NCBI RefSeq assembly: GCF_900188445.1
Contig: NZ_FZOR01000007.1
Location: forward strand, 186,001 to 250,000
Source: Actinomadura meyerae
GTDB lineage: Bacteria; Actinomycetota; Actinomycetes; Streptosporangiales; Streptosporangiaceae
Direction: 5' to 3'
Length of the DNA: 64,000 nt
The position numbers and the translations under genes are program-made. Position 1 is the first letter of the stretch, and the number at the start of each line of letters is the position of its first letter. Under the pieces are notes generated by a model, which saw only the letters and a list, made by a program, of their open reading frames with translations, had not been told where the DNA came from and searched no databases. Positions 1 to 9,907 of this stretch are shown in pieces.

Positions 1-44
1 CGTACTCGCATCGTCCGTCCCTTCGGTTGCCCCGGGGAAAGCAA

Positions 45-60
45 GCGTCCGTTCGGACGC
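45..60 (-). terminator. Candidate terminator hairpin downstream of idi
   Basis: The bases form a perfect inverted repeat, GCGTCCG and CGGACGC, with almost no loop. Read on the minus strand it is followed by TTGCTTT. It lies about 95 bases beyond the idi stop codon, a reasonable place for a terminator. The rest of bases 1-153 shows no gene. Confidence 0.35.
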
Positions 61-153
61 CCCACGGGTCAACACCGGGCACGGAAAAGTGATCAAGCGG
101 TGATGCGCGCCACAACGGGCGCCGCGCGGTGCGCCGGGAGAGCCGCCGGGCGG

Positions 154-732
154 CTACCAGGGAAGGGCGGGCGGCAGGTCGGACGGGCCCGCGTCCGGCC
201 AGTCGAGCGGGGCGCCGAGCGGGGCCAGCTCGGCGAGCTGGAGCCGGTACCAGGGTGAGGACTCGGGGCGGCCGGCGAGGTCGAGGCAGCGCTCCCACGT
301 CCACCACTCGGCCGACTCGACCTCGGCGGGGTTCGGCCGCAGCGGCCCGCCCGCCGCGACGACGGCGCGCACGACGGGGCACCGCTCGTGCTCGACCGTC
401 CCGTCCGCGGCGACGGCCCGGTACTGGAAGCGCGGCAGGACGGACGTCAGCGCCGCCTCCGGCATGCCGAGCTCGTCGCGCAGCCGCCGCAGCACGGCGT
501 CGCGCAGCTTCTCGCCGGGGCCGGGATGGCCGCAGCAGCTGCCCGTCCAGACCCCGGGGAACGTGCGCTTGTCCAGGGCGCGCCGAGTGATCAGGACACG
601 ACCCTCCGTATCCACCACATAGCAGGAGAAAGCCAGGTGGTAGGGCGTGTGTTCGTGGTGGCTGGAGCTCTTCGGAGCCGTTCCGACGGCTTCGTCATCC
701 GCGTTGAGCAGCACGATCTCTTCGACGGCCAT
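154..732 (-). CDS. idi: Isopentenyl-diphosphate delta-isomerase, type I
   Basis: This 192-residue Nudix-fold enzyme interconverts IPP and DMAPP, the C5 units of isoprenoid synthesis, in the cytoplasm. The catalytic cysteine lies in TGSCCGHP (around Cys66/67). The metal-binding histidines lie in SHHEH (around 25-28) and the acidic catalytic pair in EHE (114-116). Length is normal for type I IDI. The ATG is preceded by TAGGAG at good spacing. The gene is divergent from dxs, and together they form an isoprenoid-precursor pair. That pairing reflects primary metabolism and by itself says nothing about a terpene cluster. Identification is confident from the motifs. Confidence 0.93.
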   Translation of the reverse strand: MAVEEIVLLNADDEAVGTAPKSSSHHEHTPYHLAFSCYVVDTEGRVLITRRALDKRTFPGVWTGSCCGHPGPGEKLRDAVLRRLRDELGMPEAALTSVLPRFQYRAVAADGTVEHERCPVVRAVVAAGGPLRPNPAEVESAEWWTWERCLDLAGRPESSPWYRLQLAELAPLGAPLDWPDAGPSDLPPALPW

Positions 733-882
733 GCTCTACTCCTACCCCATCCCCGCCGCGGCGGTCAGTCTTTTCGCACCCGGCGCGCGGACGGGGTGCG
801 GCGCGTCGCGGGCGAACCGGGATTAAACTCGGAACGGCCCGAGCGAGGGGAGACCCGATCCCCGACGGAGGAGTTGAAACGA
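733..882. promoter_or_regulatory. Divergent promoter region idi/dxs
   Basis: This 150-base gap separates the divergent starts of idi and dxs and must carry both promoters. A TAAACT (824-829) could be the dxs -10, but I find no convincing -35. The dxs ribosome binding site GGAGGAG lies at about 867-873. Confidence 0.4.
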
Positions 883-2826
883 GTGAGCCTGCTGGAGTCG
901 ATCACAGGTCCCGACGACCTCAAACGACTGGACGCCGGTCAGCTGCCTCGGCTCGCGGAGGAGATCCGCGAGTTCCTCGTCCAAGCGGTCTCCAGGACGG
1001 GCGGGCACCTGGGGCCGAACCTCGGCGCGGTCGAGCTGACGATCGCGCTGCACCGCGTCTTCGACTCGCCGCACGACAAGATCCTTTTCGACACGGGGCA
1101 CCAGGCCTACGTGCACAAGATGCTCACCGGCCGGCACGACTTCGAGCTGCTGCGCAAGCGCGGCGGCCTGTCGGGCTACCCGAGCCGGGCCGAGTCCGAG
1201 CACGACGTCATCGAGAACTCGCACGCCTCCACCGCGCTGTCGTACGCCGACGGGTTCGCCAAGGCGTTCCAGCTGCGCGGCGAGGACGACCGCGCCGTGG
1301 TCGCGGTCGTCGGTGACGGCGCGCTGACCGGCGGCATGTGCTGGGAGGCGCTCAACAACATCGCCGCCGGCGTCGACCGCCCGGTCATCATCGTCGTCAA
1401 CGACAACGGCCGGTCCTACTCGCCGACCATCGGCGGCCTCGCGTCCCACCTCGCCGACCTGCGCGTCACCCAGGGCTACGAGAACGCGCTCGACCTCATC
1501 AAGAAGACGGTGCCGCGCGCGCCCGTCGTCGGCACCGTCGCCTACGAGGCGCTGCACGGCATCAAGAAGGGCCTCAAGGACGTCCTGCAGCCGCAGGCCA
1601 TGTTCGAGGACCTCGGCATGAAGTACGTCGGCCCGATCGACGGCCACGACGAGGACGCCGTCGAGCGCGCCCTGCGCCGCGCCCGCGGGTTCGGCCGCCC
1701 GGTCATCGTGCACTGCATCACCACCAAGGGCCGCGGCTACGCCCCCGCCGAGAACGACACCGAGGACTGCATGCACGGCGGCGGCGCGTTCGACCCCGCC
1801 ACCGGCAAGTTCGTCACCAAGAAGAGCGGCCCCGCCTGGACGAAGATCTTCGGCGAGGAGATGGTCGCGATCGGCCGGGAGCGCCGCGACGTCGTCGGCG
1901 TCACCGCCGCGATGCTCTACCCGGTCGGGCTCGCGCCGTTCGCCGAGGCCTTCCCCGACCGCGTCTACGACGTCGGCATCGCCGAGCAGCACGCGGTCAC
2001 CTCCGCCACCGGGCTCGCCATGGGCGGGATGCACCCGGTCGTCGCGGTGTACGCGACGTTCCTGAACCGCGCGTTCGACCAGGTCCTGATGGACACCGCG
2101 CTGCACCGGCAGCCGGTCACGTTCGCGTTGGACCGCTCCGGGGTCACCGGCGACGACGGCGCCAGCCACAACGGCATGTGGGACATGTCGATCCTGCAGC
2201 TCGTGCCGGGCCTGCGCGTCGCCGTCCCGCGCGACGGGGCGCGGCTGCGCGAGCTGCTGCGCGAGTGCGTCGCCGTCTCCGACGGGCCGACCGCCATCCG
2301 CTACCCCAAGGGCCCGGCCGCGGCCGACATCGAGGCGGTCGGCAAGGCCGGCGGGATGGACGTGCTGGCCCGCCACGACGGCTCCAACGGCACCCGCGTC
2401 CTGCTGGTCGCGGCGGGCTCGATGGCGACGCCCGCGGTGGAGGCCGCCGGGCTGATCGCCGCGCAGGGCATCGGCGTCACCGTCGTCGACCCGCGCTGGG
2501 TGAAGCCGCTCGACCCGGCGCTGCTCGACCTCGCCCGCGACCACGCGCTCGTCGCCGTCGCCGAGGACAACGGCCGCACCGGCGGGCTCGGCGACGCCGT
2601 CGCCCGGCTGCTGCGCGACGCCGAGGCCGACGTCCCGATCCGCACGTTCGGCATCCCGCAGGAGTTCCTCGACCACGCCTCGCGCGGCGAGATCCTCGCC
2701 GACATCGGCCTGACGCCGCAGGCGCTCGCCCGCGACATCACCGAGTCGGTGGCGCGCATCACCGCGGCGGAGGGCGAGACCGCCGAGGCGCCCGAGGCGT
2801 CCGAGGCGTCGAAGGACCAGCCCTGA
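883..2826 (+). CDS. dxs: 1-deoxy-D-xylulose-5-phosphate synthase
   Basis: This enzyme condenses pyruvate and glyceraldehyde-3-phosphate with thiamine diphosphate, the first step of the MEP isoprenoid pathway. The predicted protein has 647 residues, the usual Dxs size. Visible motifs are the early [12 protein letters not shown] histidine region (around 41), the ThDP/Mg motif GDGALTGG (around 145), the catalytic glutamate in GIAEQHAV (around 366) and [10 protein letters not shown] (around 417). I chose the GTG at 883 because GGAGGAG stands about nine bases upstream and homology to the family begins there. The open frame extends much further upstream, but that part overlaps idi and is not protein-like. 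It is transcribed away from idi and convergent with the next small gene. Confidence 0.94.
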   Translation: MSLLESITGPDDLKRLDAGQLPRLAEEIREFLVQAVSRTGGHLGPNLGAVELTIALHRVFDSPHDKILFDTGHQAYVHKMLTGRHDFELLRKRGGLSGYPSRAESEHDVIENSHASTALSYADGFAKAFQLRGEDDRAVVAVVGDGALTGGMCWEALNNIAAGVDRPVIIVVNDNGRSYSPTIGGLASHLADLRVTQGYENALDLIKKTVPRAPVVGTVAYEALHGIKKGLKDVLQPQAMFEDLGMKYVGPIDGHDEDAVERALRRARGFGRPVIVHCITTKGRGYAPAENDTEDCMHGGGAFDPATGKFVTKKSGPAWTKIFGEEMVAIGRERRDVVGVTAAMLYPVGLAPFAEAFPDRVYDVGIAEQHAVTSATGLAMGGMHPVVAVYATFLNRAFDQVLMDTALHRQPVTFALDRSGVTGDDGASHNGMWDMSILQLVPGLRVAVPRDGARLRELLRECVAVSDGPTAIRYPKGPAAADIEAVGKAGGMDVLARHDGSNGTRVLLVAAGSMATPAVEAAGLIAAQGIGVTVVDPRWVKPLDPALLDLARDHALVAVAEDNGRTGGLGDAVARLLRDAEADVPIRTFGIPQEFLDHASRGEILADIGLTPQALARDITESVARITAAEGETAEAPEASEASKDQP

Positions 2827-2860
2827 ACGCGGACCGGCCCTGACCGCACGGGCGTGACGA

Positions 2861-2881
2861 GCGGCCCCGCCCCGGGGCCGC
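2861..2881. terminator. Bidirectional terminator hairpin between dxs and the small gene
   Basis: GCGGCCCCG, a three-base loop, then CGGGGCCGC form a perfect nine-base-pair stem between convergent genes. The stem ends in the stop codon of the leftward gene. There is no T-run on either side, so it is a GC-rich actinomycete-type terminator at best. Confidence 0.5.
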
Positions 2882-3255
2882 TAGACGCCGTCGGCCGACA
2901 GCAGCTGCCAGAAGTGGGTGATGGACGCGGCGGACGTGCCGAGCTCGCGTCCCGAGTACGTCCATCGCCCGCGCAGCCGCCACGGGCGCCCCGCCCCGTC
3001 CTGGACGAAGACCTGGAGCGGGAAGCAGGCGTCGTGCGCGCGGATGACGCCCGCGGTGTCGACCGAGGGCGCGAGCCTGGGCTCGCCCTCGCAGCGCACG
3101 CCCATCACGGACGTGCGCGGGTCCTGGCGCAGGAGTCCCTGTGTCAGGTCGTACACGAGTACGGACACGTAGTCGGGGCCCAGCCACCTGAGGTCGGGGA
3201 CCGTCTCGGGTGGGGGGAACCCGTACAGTTCTGGACCGCCGGTCACACGCCGCAC
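2881..3255 (-). CDS. Hypothetical protein, 124 residues
   Basis: A 124-residue soluble protein of unknown function. It has no signal peptide or membrane segment. Tryptophan and aromatic residues are scattered along it, and there are two cysteines (in VRCEGEP and HDACFPL) that do not form a recognisable metal motif. Reading-frame GC bias and its position between dxs and the reductase suggest it is real. It is convergent with dxs, and its stop codon lies in the shared hairpin. It starts about 75 bases downstream of the fprA stop on the same strand, so it may be the distal gene of that transcript. I do not recognise a family. Confidence 0.6.
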   Translation of the reverse strand: MRRVTGGPELYGFPPPETVPDLRWLGPDYVSVLVYDLTQGLLRQDPRTSVMGVRCEGEPRLAPSVDTAGVIRAHDACFPLQVFVQDGAGRPWRLRGRWTYSGRELGTSAASITHFWQLLSADGV

Positions 3256-3329
3256 CGTAGCGCCCGGGTCACATGCCCGTCACTACTTTCCCGGCGCGAA
3301 TTCCCGCGGGGCCGGATGCGGCGGGCCGG

Positions 3330-4688
3330 TCAGTCCCCGCCGCGGCAGGCGGACGTCATCGCCTCCCACCGGGCCAGCTTGACCCGTTCGCCCCGGTCGA
3401 GGCTGCGCGCGAGCGCGATCTCGGCGGCGTCGAGGTTCAGCCAGTCGGCGTAGGTGACGACGGGCAGCCCGCGCGACTCCAGCAGCTCCTCGACGGTGTG
3501 CTTGCGCTCCGGCTCGGTGCCGGCGAGGTCGGCGAGCAGGTTGCGGACGGTCTCGGCGGCGTCGGACTTGTTGGTGCCGACGACCCCGGTCGGCCCGCGC
3601 TTGATCCACCCGGCGACGTACTCGCGGGGCACCGGCGCGCCGTCCGGGCCGAGGATCCGGCCGCCGTCGTTCGGGACGACGTGGGACCGCTCGTCGAACG
3701 GGACCCCGGTGAGCGGGACGCTCTGGTAGCCGACCGACCGCAGCACCAGGCCGACGGGCAGCGTCTCGTACTCGCCGGTGCCGGTGACGCGGCCGGACTC
3801 GTCCAGCCGGGTCCGCTCCAGCTTCAGGCCCTCGACCCGGCCGGTGCCGAGGATCTCGGCGGGCGCGCGCCAGAACCGGACGTCGATGTGGCGGGGGCGG
3901 CCGGGCGCGGGCTCGCCCGTCCAGCCGCTCAGGACCTTGACGTTGCCGCCGGTCTTGCGGTCGCCCGCGGCCAGCTCGGCGCTCGCCGGGTCGAGCTCCA
4001 TGTCCTCGGGGCGGACGTGGATGCTCGCGTTCGGCAGCTCGCCCAGCTCGCGGGCCTCCTTGGTGGTGAACTTCGCCTGCGCCGGGCCGCGCCGCCCGAT
4101 CATGTGGATCCGCCTGACCCGGCTGCGCGACAGCGCCTCGATGACCTGCTCGGGGACGTCGGTGTCGCGCAGCTCGTCCGCGGTCTTGGCGAGGATGCGG
4201 ACGACGTCGACGGCGACGTTGCCGACGCCGACGACCGCGACCTCCTCCACCGACAGGTCGAACTCGTGGTCGGCGGCGTCGGGGTGCCCGCAGTACCAGT
4301 TGACGAAGTCGGTGGCGGCGATGCTGCCGGGCAGGTCCTCGCCGGGGATCCGCATCTGCCGGTCGACCATCGCGCCGGTCGCGTAGACGACGGCGTCGTA
4401 GCAGCCGAGCAGGTCGGCGCGGGTGATGTCGCGGCCCAGCTCGACGCAGCCGAAGAACCGGACGGCCGGGTTCTCCAGGACCCGCTGCAGGTACTTGGCG
4501 ATCGACTTGATCGACGTGTGGTCGGGCGCGACGCCGTAGCGGACCAGGCCGTACGGGGTCGGCAGCCGGTCGAACACGTCCACCCGGACGTCGCCGCCCG
4601 CCTGCTTGACGAGGGCCTCGGCGGCGTAGATCCCCGCCGGACCGGATCCGATCACCGCGACGAGCACTGGAGGAGCCATGCCGGTCAT
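3330..4688 (-). CDS. fprA: Ferredoxin/NADP+ reductase, FprA type
   Basis: A 452-residue flavoprotein of the adrenodoxin-reductase/FprA family that moves electrons between NADPH and ferredoxins, often to serve cytochromes P450. The FAD-binding VIGSGPAGIYAAEAL motif begins near residue 13. The family signature RLPTPYGLVRYGVAPDH and the NADPH Rossmann motif VVGVGNVAVDVVRIL (around 151) are intact. The conserved C-terminal segment ending in GWIKRGPTGVVGTNK is present. The length matches mycobacterial FprA. A second ATG three codons downstream is an alternative start; neither has a strong ribosome binding site. No P450 gene is present in the window, so this is probably a general-purpose reductase. 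Confidence 0.9.
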   Translation of the reverse strand: MTGMAPPVLVAVIGSGPAGIYAAEALVKQAGGDVRVDVFDRLPTPYGLVRYGVAPDHTSIKSIAKYLQRVLENPAVRFFGCVELGRDITRADLLGCYDAVVYATGAMVDRQMRIPGEDLPGSIAATDFVNWYCGHPDAADHEFDLSVEEVAVVGVGNVAVDVVRILAKTADELRDTDVPEQVIEALSRSRVRRIHMIGRRGPAQAKFTTKEARELGELPNASIHVRPEDMELDPASAELAAGDRKTGGNVKVLSGWTGEPAPGRPRHIDVRFWRAPAEILGTGRVEGLKLERTRLDESGRVTGTGEYETLPVGLVLRSVGYQSVPLTGVPFDERSHVVPNDGGRILGPDGAPVPREYVAGWIKRGPTGVVGTNKSDAAETVRNLLADLAGTEPERKHTVEELLESRGLPVVTYADWLNLDAAEIALARSLDRGERVKLARWEAMTSACRGGD

Positions 4689-4803
4689 TGTGCCTACCCG
4701 GCGGCGGAAATGACACAGTGACCCCCGTCACGGATCCCGGCGCGTCGCCGGGGCCGCGGGCCGGGGGCGCGGGCCGGGGCGGGCGGATCGGCAGGCGCGG
4801 GTG

Positions 4804-6288
4804 TCAGTACTTGGCGGAGACGTCCTCCGCGCGGCCCACCCGGCTGTGCCGGTACCCGTAGAACCCGTAGATGACGGTGCCGATCGCCATCCAGGCGAGG
4901 AACCGCAGCCACGTGTCCACCGGCAGGTTGATCATCACGAACAGGCAGCCGAGCACCGACAGGATCGGGACGGCCGGGACCCACGGCGTCCGGAACGCGC
5001 GGGGCAGGTCCGGGCGGGTGCGGCGCAGCACCACCACGGCGACCGAGACGACGAGGAACGCGAACAGGGTGCCGATGTTGACCAGCTCGGCGAGCTTGGC
5101 GAGCGGGATGAACCCGGCGAGGATCGCGACGACGGCCCCCATCAGGATGGTCGAGCGGTAGGGGGTGCCGTACCGGGGGTGGACGGCGGAGAGCCACGGC
5201 GGCATGAGGCCGTCCCGCCCCATCGCGAAGAAGATGCGGCTCTGCCCGAGCAGCAGGATCAGCACGACGCTGGTGAGGCCGATGACGGCGCCGATGTCGA
5301 TGATGGTGGCGAACACCGGGTGCCCGACGGACTTGAACGCGTCGGCGAGCGGCGCGGCGGTGCTCAGCTCGGTGTAGTGCTGCATGCCGGCCACGACGGT
5401 CGACACGGCGGCGTACAGGACCGCGGTGATGACGAGCGACCCGATCAGCCCGATGGGGATGTCGCGCTGCGGGTTCCGTGCCTCCTCGGAGGCGGTGGCG
5501 ACGATGTCGAAGCCGATGTAGGCGAAGAACACGATCGCGATGGCGGCGAAGATGCCGAGCCAGCCGAAGTTGGCCGGGGTGAAGCCGAACAGCTCCTGCA
5601 TCAGCGGCGCGGTGAGGCCGCTGCCCTCCTCCGCCGGCTTCGAGGGCGGGATGTACGGCTCGTAGTTGGCGCCCTTGACGAAGAACAGCCCGGCGAAGAT
5701 GACCAGCAGCACGATCGCCACCTTGATCGCGACGACCACGGCGTTCACCCGCGAGGAGATCTTGACGCCGAGCACGAGCAGCGCGGTCACCGCGACGACG
5801 AGCGCGATGGCGGGCACGTTCACGGTGCCGCCCTCGCCCGGCGGCGCGGCGAGCGACGCGGGGATCGTGACGCCGATGTCGTCCAGCAGCGAGGCGAAGT
5901 AGCCGGACCAGCCGACCGACACCACCGCCGCGCCGAGCGCCATCTCCAGGATGAGGTCCCAGCCGATGATCCAGGCCGGGAACTCGCCGATGGTGGCGTA
6001 GGAGAAGGTGTAGGCGGAGCCCGCGACCGGGACGGTGGAGGCGAACTCGGCGTAGCAGAGCGCCGCGAGCCCGCACACGACGGCGGCGAGGATGAACGAG
6101 AGCGCGACCGCGGGCCCGGCCTTCTCCCGGGCGACCTGCCCGGTGAGCACGAAGATGCCGGTCCCGATGATCACGCCGACGCCGAAGACGGTGAGGTCGA
6201 GCGCCGACAGGGCCCGCCGGAGCCGGTGCGCGGGCTCCTCGGTGTCCCGGATCGACTGCTCGACCGACTTCGTGCGCAGCAGGTTCAT
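4804..6288 (-). CDS. APC-family amino acid permease
   Basis: A 494-residue integral membrane transporter of the amino acid/polyamine/organocation superfamily, cationic amino acid transporter/YfnA type. It shows roughly 12 hydrophobic segments. The first contains the substrate-site motif GVGVIIGTGIFVLTG, the unwound TM1 seen in the family. I prefer the ATG at 6288: GGAGG is nine bases upstream of it, but abuts the alternative GTG at 6297, which is too close to serve it. The hydrophilic N-terminus (RTKSVEQSIRDTEEPAHRLRR) is typical of CAT-like members. The substrate cannot be deduced. It lies alone between fprA and the beta-oxidation operon, behind a terminator-like hairpin. Confidence 0.88.
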   Translation of the reverse strand: MNLLRTKSVEQSIRDTEEPAHRLRRALSALDLTVFGVGVIIGTGIFVLTGQVAREKAGPAVALSFILAAVVCGLAALCYAEFASTVPVAGSAYTFSYATIGEFPAWIIGWDLILEMALGAAVVSVGWSGYFASLLDDIGVTIPASLAAPPGEGGTVNVPAIALVVAVTALLVLGVKISSRVNAVVVAIKVAIVLLVIFAGLFFVKGANYEPYIPPSKPAEEGSGLTAPLMQELFGFTPANFGWLGIFAAIAIVFFAYIGFDIVATASEEARNPQRDIPIGLIGSLVITAVLYAAVSTVVAGMQHYTELSTAAPLADAFKSVGHPVFATIIDIGAVIGLTSVVLILLLGQSRIFFAMGRDGLMPPWLSAVHPRYGTPYRSTILMGAVVAILAGFIPLAKLAELVNIGTLFAFLVVSVAVVVLRRTRPDLPRAFRTPWVPAVPILSVLGCLFVMINLPVDTWLRFLAWMAIGTVIYGFYGYRHSRVGRAEDVSAKY

Positions 6289-6441
6289 CCTCGGCACCCT
6301 CCGCCTCGCCTCACCTCGTGTCCGCCGCGGCCGGCGCCGTCCGGCACGGGCGGCCGGCGCGGCCGCCGACCGTATGCCCAGATGTGCGCGGGTTATGATC
6401 AGCCGAAACGCGAGCGCGCCTGTGACGTGCGGAAATGCCGG

Positions 6442-6480
6442 GAAAGAGGCGTTCCGAACGTCGCTCGGAACGCCCCTTTC
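6442..6480 (-). terminator. Terminator hairpin between fadB and the permease
   Basis: A ten-base-pair perfect stem, GGCGTTCCGA and TCGGAACGCC with a seven-base loop, extends through one mismatch into GAAAG/CTTTC. On the minus strand it follows the fadB stop by about 45 bases, so it should end the thiolase-fadB transcript before the permease gene. The rest of 6289-6522 carries no gene. Confidence 0.6.
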
Positions 6481-6522
6481 GCGACTATGGCGGCGGGTGC
6501 CGCGGAGGGTGCGGGCCGGGGG

Positions 6523-8619
6523 TCAGGCGGGCAGTGAGGCGACCCCCGGCTCCAGGAAGCGGCGGCCGGTCACCCGCTCGGCGACGCCCGACCGGTCCAG
6601 GTACGGGGTGATGCCGCCGAGGTGGAACGGCCAGCCCGCGCCGAGGATCATGCACAGGTCGATGTCCTGCGGGGCCGCGACGACGCCCTCGTCCAGCATG
6701 ATGCGGATCTCGTCGGCGAGCGCGGCGAGCGCCCGGTCGAGCACCTGCTCCTCGGTGGACGGGCTCGTCCCGCCCGCGAAGATCTCCACGACCTCCGGGT
6801 CGAGGGTGAAGTCCGGCCGGTACACCCCGGTCTTGCCGGCCTCGACCATCCTGGCGAGGTTGTCCGACAGCGGGAACCGGTCCGGGAACGCGCGGTGCAG
6901 GGTCTCGTTGACGTGCAGCGCGATCGCCGGGCCGACCAGCCCCATCAGCACGAACGGCGGCATCGGCAGCCCGAGCGGCGCGGCGGCGCGCTCGGCGACC
7001 TCGATCGGCGTGCCCTCGTCCACCGCCTTGACGATCTCGGCGAGCAGGCGCAGCAGGACGCGGTTGACCACGAACGCCGGGGCGTCCTTCACCAGCACGC
7101 ACGACTTCTTCAGCGCTTTGCCGGTCGCGAACGCGGTGGCGAGCGCCGCGTCGCCGGTCCGCTCGCCGCGGACGATCTCCAGCAGCGGCAGCACCGCGAC
7201 CGGGTTGAAGAAGTGGAAGCCGACGACCCGCTCGGGGTGCCGCAGCCCGGACGCCATCTCGGTGACCGACAGCGAGGAGGTGTTGGTCGCGAGGACGCAC
7301 TCGGCGGAGACGTACTCCTCGACCTCGGCGAACACCTTCTGCTTGACCGACATCTCCTCGAACACGGCCTCGATGACGAAGTCGGCGTCGGCGAACGCGT
7401 CCTTGGTCAGCGAGCCGGTGATGAGCGCCTTGAGGCGGTTCGCCTTGTCGGCGGACACGCGGCCCTTGCCAAGCAGCTTGTCGATCTCGCCGTGGGCGTA
7501 GCCGACGCCCTTGTCCACCCGCTCCTGGTCGAGGTCGGTCAGCACGACCGGCACCTCCAGGCGGCGCGCGAACAGCAGCGCGAGCTGCGAGGCCATCAGG
7601 CCCGCGCCGACGACGCCGACCTTGGTGACGGGGCGGGCGAGCGACTTGTCCGGCGCGCCGGCGGGCTTCCTCGCGCGCTTCTGGGTGAGGTCGAACGCGT
7701 ACAGGCCGGCGCGCAGCTCGTCGCTCATGATGAGGTCGGCCAGCGCCTCGTCCTCGGCGGCGAAGCCCTCGTCGCGGGTGCGGTCCTTGGCGGCCGCGAT
7801 GAGGTCGAGGGCGCGCGTGTAGGACGGGGCGGCGCCGTGCAGCTTGCCGTCCGCGTTCCAGCGGGCCGCGGCGACCGCGTCGTCCCACGCCTTGCCCTTG
7901 TCGACCTCGGGGCGGGTGACGGTGATGTCGCCGTTGAGGACGCGGGCCGTCCAGGCGAGCGACTCCTCCAGGAAGTCGGCCGAGTCGAAGAGGGCGTCCG
8001 CGATGCCCAGCTCGTACGCCTGCGGGCCCTTCAGCGTCCGGTTCTGCGCGAGCGGGTTCTCGATGACGACCTTGAGCGCCCTCTCCGCGCCGATCAGGTG
8101 CGGCAGCAGGTACGTCCCGCCCCAGCCGGGCACCAGGCCGAGGAACGCCTCGGGCAGCGCGAACGCCGGGACGCCGGCGGAGATCGTCCGGTAGGTGCAG
8201 TGCAGGCCGACCTCGACGCCGCCGCCCATCGCCGCGCCGTTGTAGTAGGCGAACGAGGGGACGCGCAGCTCGCCGAGGCGCCGGAACACGTCGTGGCCGA
8301 GCCGGCCGATGGCGCGGGCGTCCTCGCGGTTCGCGATGAGCGGGACGCCCTTCAGGTCGGCGCCGACCGCGAAGATGAACGGCTTGCCGGTGACGCCGAC
8401 GGCCGCGATGTCGTCGCGCGCGGCCACCGCGTCGATGGCGGCGCCCAGCTCGGCGAGGCCGCCGGGGCCGAAGGTGTTGGGCTTGGTGTGGTCGAAGCCG
8501 TTGTCGAGCGTGATGAGCGCGAGCGTGCCGGCCTCGTAGGGCAGCGTCACGTCGCGTACGTGCGCGTGCGTCACGACCTCGTCGCCGAAGACGTCCGCGA
8601 GGTTCGCCGTGTCACTCAT
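6523..8619 (-). CDS. fadB: Fatty acid oxidation multifunctional enzyme (enoyl-CoA hydratase/3-hydroxyacyl-CoA dehydrogenase)
   Basis: A 698-residue two-function beta-oxidation enzyme. The N-terminal crotonase half has GGGVEVG and LPEAFLGLVPGWGGT, which carry the two catalytic glutamates of FadB-type hydratases. The NAD-dependent dehydrogenase half starts with GVVGAGLMASQLALLFAR near residue 345 and contains GFHFFNPVAVLPLLEIV, with the catalytic histidine in HFFNP. A C-terminal dehydrogenase repeat completes it. Length is normal. Its ATG overlaps the thiolase stop by eight bases, so the two subunits are translationally coupled and probably form a complex. The likely role is fatty acid degradation, which also feeds acetyl-CoA to the neighbouring polyketide cluster. 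Confidence 0.92.
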   Translation of the reverse strand: MSDTANLADVFGDEVVTHAHVRDVTLPYEAGTLALITLDNGFDHTKPNTFGPGGLAELGAAIDAVAARDDIAAVGVTGKPFIFAVGADLKGVPLIANREDARAIGRLGHDVFRRLGELRVPSFAYYNGAAMGGGVEVGLHCTYRTISAGVPAFALPEAFLGLVPGWGGTYLLPHLIGAERALKVVIENPLAQNRTLKGPQAYELGIADALFDSADFLEESLAWTARVLNGDITVTRPEVDKGKAWDDAVAAARWNADGKLHGAAPSYTRALDLIAAAKDRTRDEGFAAEDEALADLIMSDELRAGLYAFDLTQKRARKPAGAPDKSLARPVTKVGVVGAGLMASQLALLFARRLEVPVVLTDLDQERVDKGVGYAHGEIDKLLGKGRVSADKANRLKALITGSLTKDAFADADFVIEAVFEEMSVKQKVFAEVEEYVSAECVLATNTSSLSVTEMASGLRHPERVVGFHFFNPVAVLPLLEIVRGERTGDAALATAFATGKALKKSCVLVKDAPAFVVNRVLLRLLAEIVKAVDEGTPIEVAERAAAPLGLPMPPFVLMGLVGPAIALHVNETLHRAFPDRFPLSDNLARMVEAGKTGVYRPDFTLDPEVVEIFAGGTSPSTEEQVLDRALAALADEIRIMLDEGVVAAPQDIDLCMILGAGWPFHLGGITPYLDRSGVAERVTGRRFLEPGVASLPA

Positions 8620-9817
8620 TGCTGTCCCCCCAGTTCACGTTCTCCCAGAGGACGGTTCCGCCCATGCCCATGCCCACGCACATCGTGGTCAGTCCGTAGC
8701 GCACGTCCGTCCGCTCCTCGAACAGGCGGGCGAGCTGGTTCATCAGCCGCACGCCGGACGAGGCGAGCGGGTGGCCGAGCGCGATCGCGCCGCCCCACGG
8801 GTTCACCCTCGGGTCGTCGTCGGCGATCTTGAAGTGCTCCAGGAACGCGAGCACCTGTACGGCGAACGCCTCGTTGATCTCGATGAGGCCGATGTCGTCC
8901 ATGGTCAGCGCGTTGCGGGCGAGGAGCTTCTCGGTCGCGGGGACGGGCCCGACGCCCATCACCTCCGGTTCCACGCCGGCGAACGAGAAGTCGACCAGGC
9001 GCATCCGCGGGGTGAGGCCGAGTTCGCGGGCGACGTCCTCGGCGGCCAGCAGGCACGCGGTGGCGCCGTCGTTCAGCCCGGCGGCGTTCCCGGCGGTGAC
9101 GTTGCCGTGCACGCGGAACGGGGTCTTCAGCTTCGCGAGGTCGTCCAGCGTGGTGCCGGGGCGCGGCGGCTCGTCCTCGGTCGCGAGCCCCCAGCCCTTC
9201 TCCGCGGAGCGGACCGCGGTCGGCACGAGGTCCGGCTGGATCTTCCCGGCCGCGTAGGCGGCGGCGACCTTCTGCTGGCTGCGCACGGCGTAGGCGTCGG
9301 CGCGCTCCTTGGTGATGCCGGGGAACCGGTCGTGCAGGTTCTCCGCCGTCGACCCCATGACCAGGGCGGACGGGTCGACGAGCCGGTCGGCGAGGAAGCG
9401 CGGGTTCGGGTCGACGCCCTCGCCCATCGGGTGCCGGCCCATGTGCTCGACGCCGCCGGCGATGGCGACGTCGTAGGAGCCGAACGAGATCCCGGCGCCG
9501 GAGGTGGTGACGGCGGTCATCGCGCCCGCGCACATCCGGTCGATGGCGTAGCCGGGGACGCTCTTGGGCAGCCCGGCCAGCACGGCGGCGGACCGCCCGA
9601 TGGTCAGGCCCTGGTCGCCGGTCTGGGTGGTGGCGGCGATCGCGACCTCGTCCACCCGCTCGGGCGGGAGGGACGGGTTGCGGCGCATCAGCTCGCGGAT
9701 CGCGCGGACGACCATGTCGTCGGCGCGGGTCTGCGCGTACAGCCCCTTCGGGCCGGCCTTGCCGAACGGCGTGCGGACGCCGTCGACGAACACGACGTCG
9801 CGTGCGGTGCGAGGCAC
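8612..9817 (-). CDS. fadA: Acetyl-CoA acyltransferase (thiolase)
   Basis: A 401-residue degradative thiolase that cleaves 3-ketoacyl-CoA to acetyl-CoA. The acylated cysteine is in DRMCAGAM (Cys96). The catalytic histidine is in the GHPLASSG stretch, and the second cysteine is in the C-terminal CVGMGMGGT. Length is typical. It is the first gene of a two-gene operon with fadB, with an eight-base overlap. Upstream lies a spacer with repeated TACTCG-type motifs that may bind a fatty-acid-responsive repressor. The assignment to thiolase is firm. Assignment to the FadA subunit rests on the coupling to fadB. Confidence 0.93.
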   Translation of the reverse strand: MPRTARDVVFVDGVRTPFGKAGPKGLYAQTRADDMVVRAIRELMRRNPSLPPERVDEVAIAATTQTGDQGLTIGRSAAVLAGLPKSVPGYAIDRMCAGAMTAVTTSGAGISFGSYDVAIAGGVEHMGRHPMGEGVDPNPRFLADRLVDPSALVMGSTAENLHDRFPGITKERADAYAVRSQQKVAAAYAAGKIQPDLVPTAVRSAEKGWGLATEDEPPRPGTTLDDLAKLKTPFRVHGNVTAGNAAGLNDGATACLLAAEDVARELGLTPRMRLVDFSFAGVEPEVMGVGPVPATEKLLARNALTMDDIGLIEINEAFAVQVLAFLEHFKIADDDPRVNPWGGAIALGHPLASSGVRLMNQLARLFEERTDVRYGLTTMCVGMGMGGTVLWENVNWGDSNE

Positions 9818-9907
9818 GGGTCGTCCTCCCTGCGGTGGGCGGTGTGAAGGCGGTCGTCGAGCCTCGTGCCGCCCCTGCCGGACGCGGCACGAGTGCCCGC
9901 GACAGCG

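Noticed and set aside
823..2676. Long open frame antisense to dxs (617 codons)
   Set aside because: It is an antisense shadow of a high-GC gene; its translation is low-complexity and Val/Asp/Arg-rich with no motifs.
154..2826. idi and dxs as evidence of a terpene cluster
   Set aside because: They are primary MEP-pathway genes; no prenyltransferase or terpene cyclase is present in the window.
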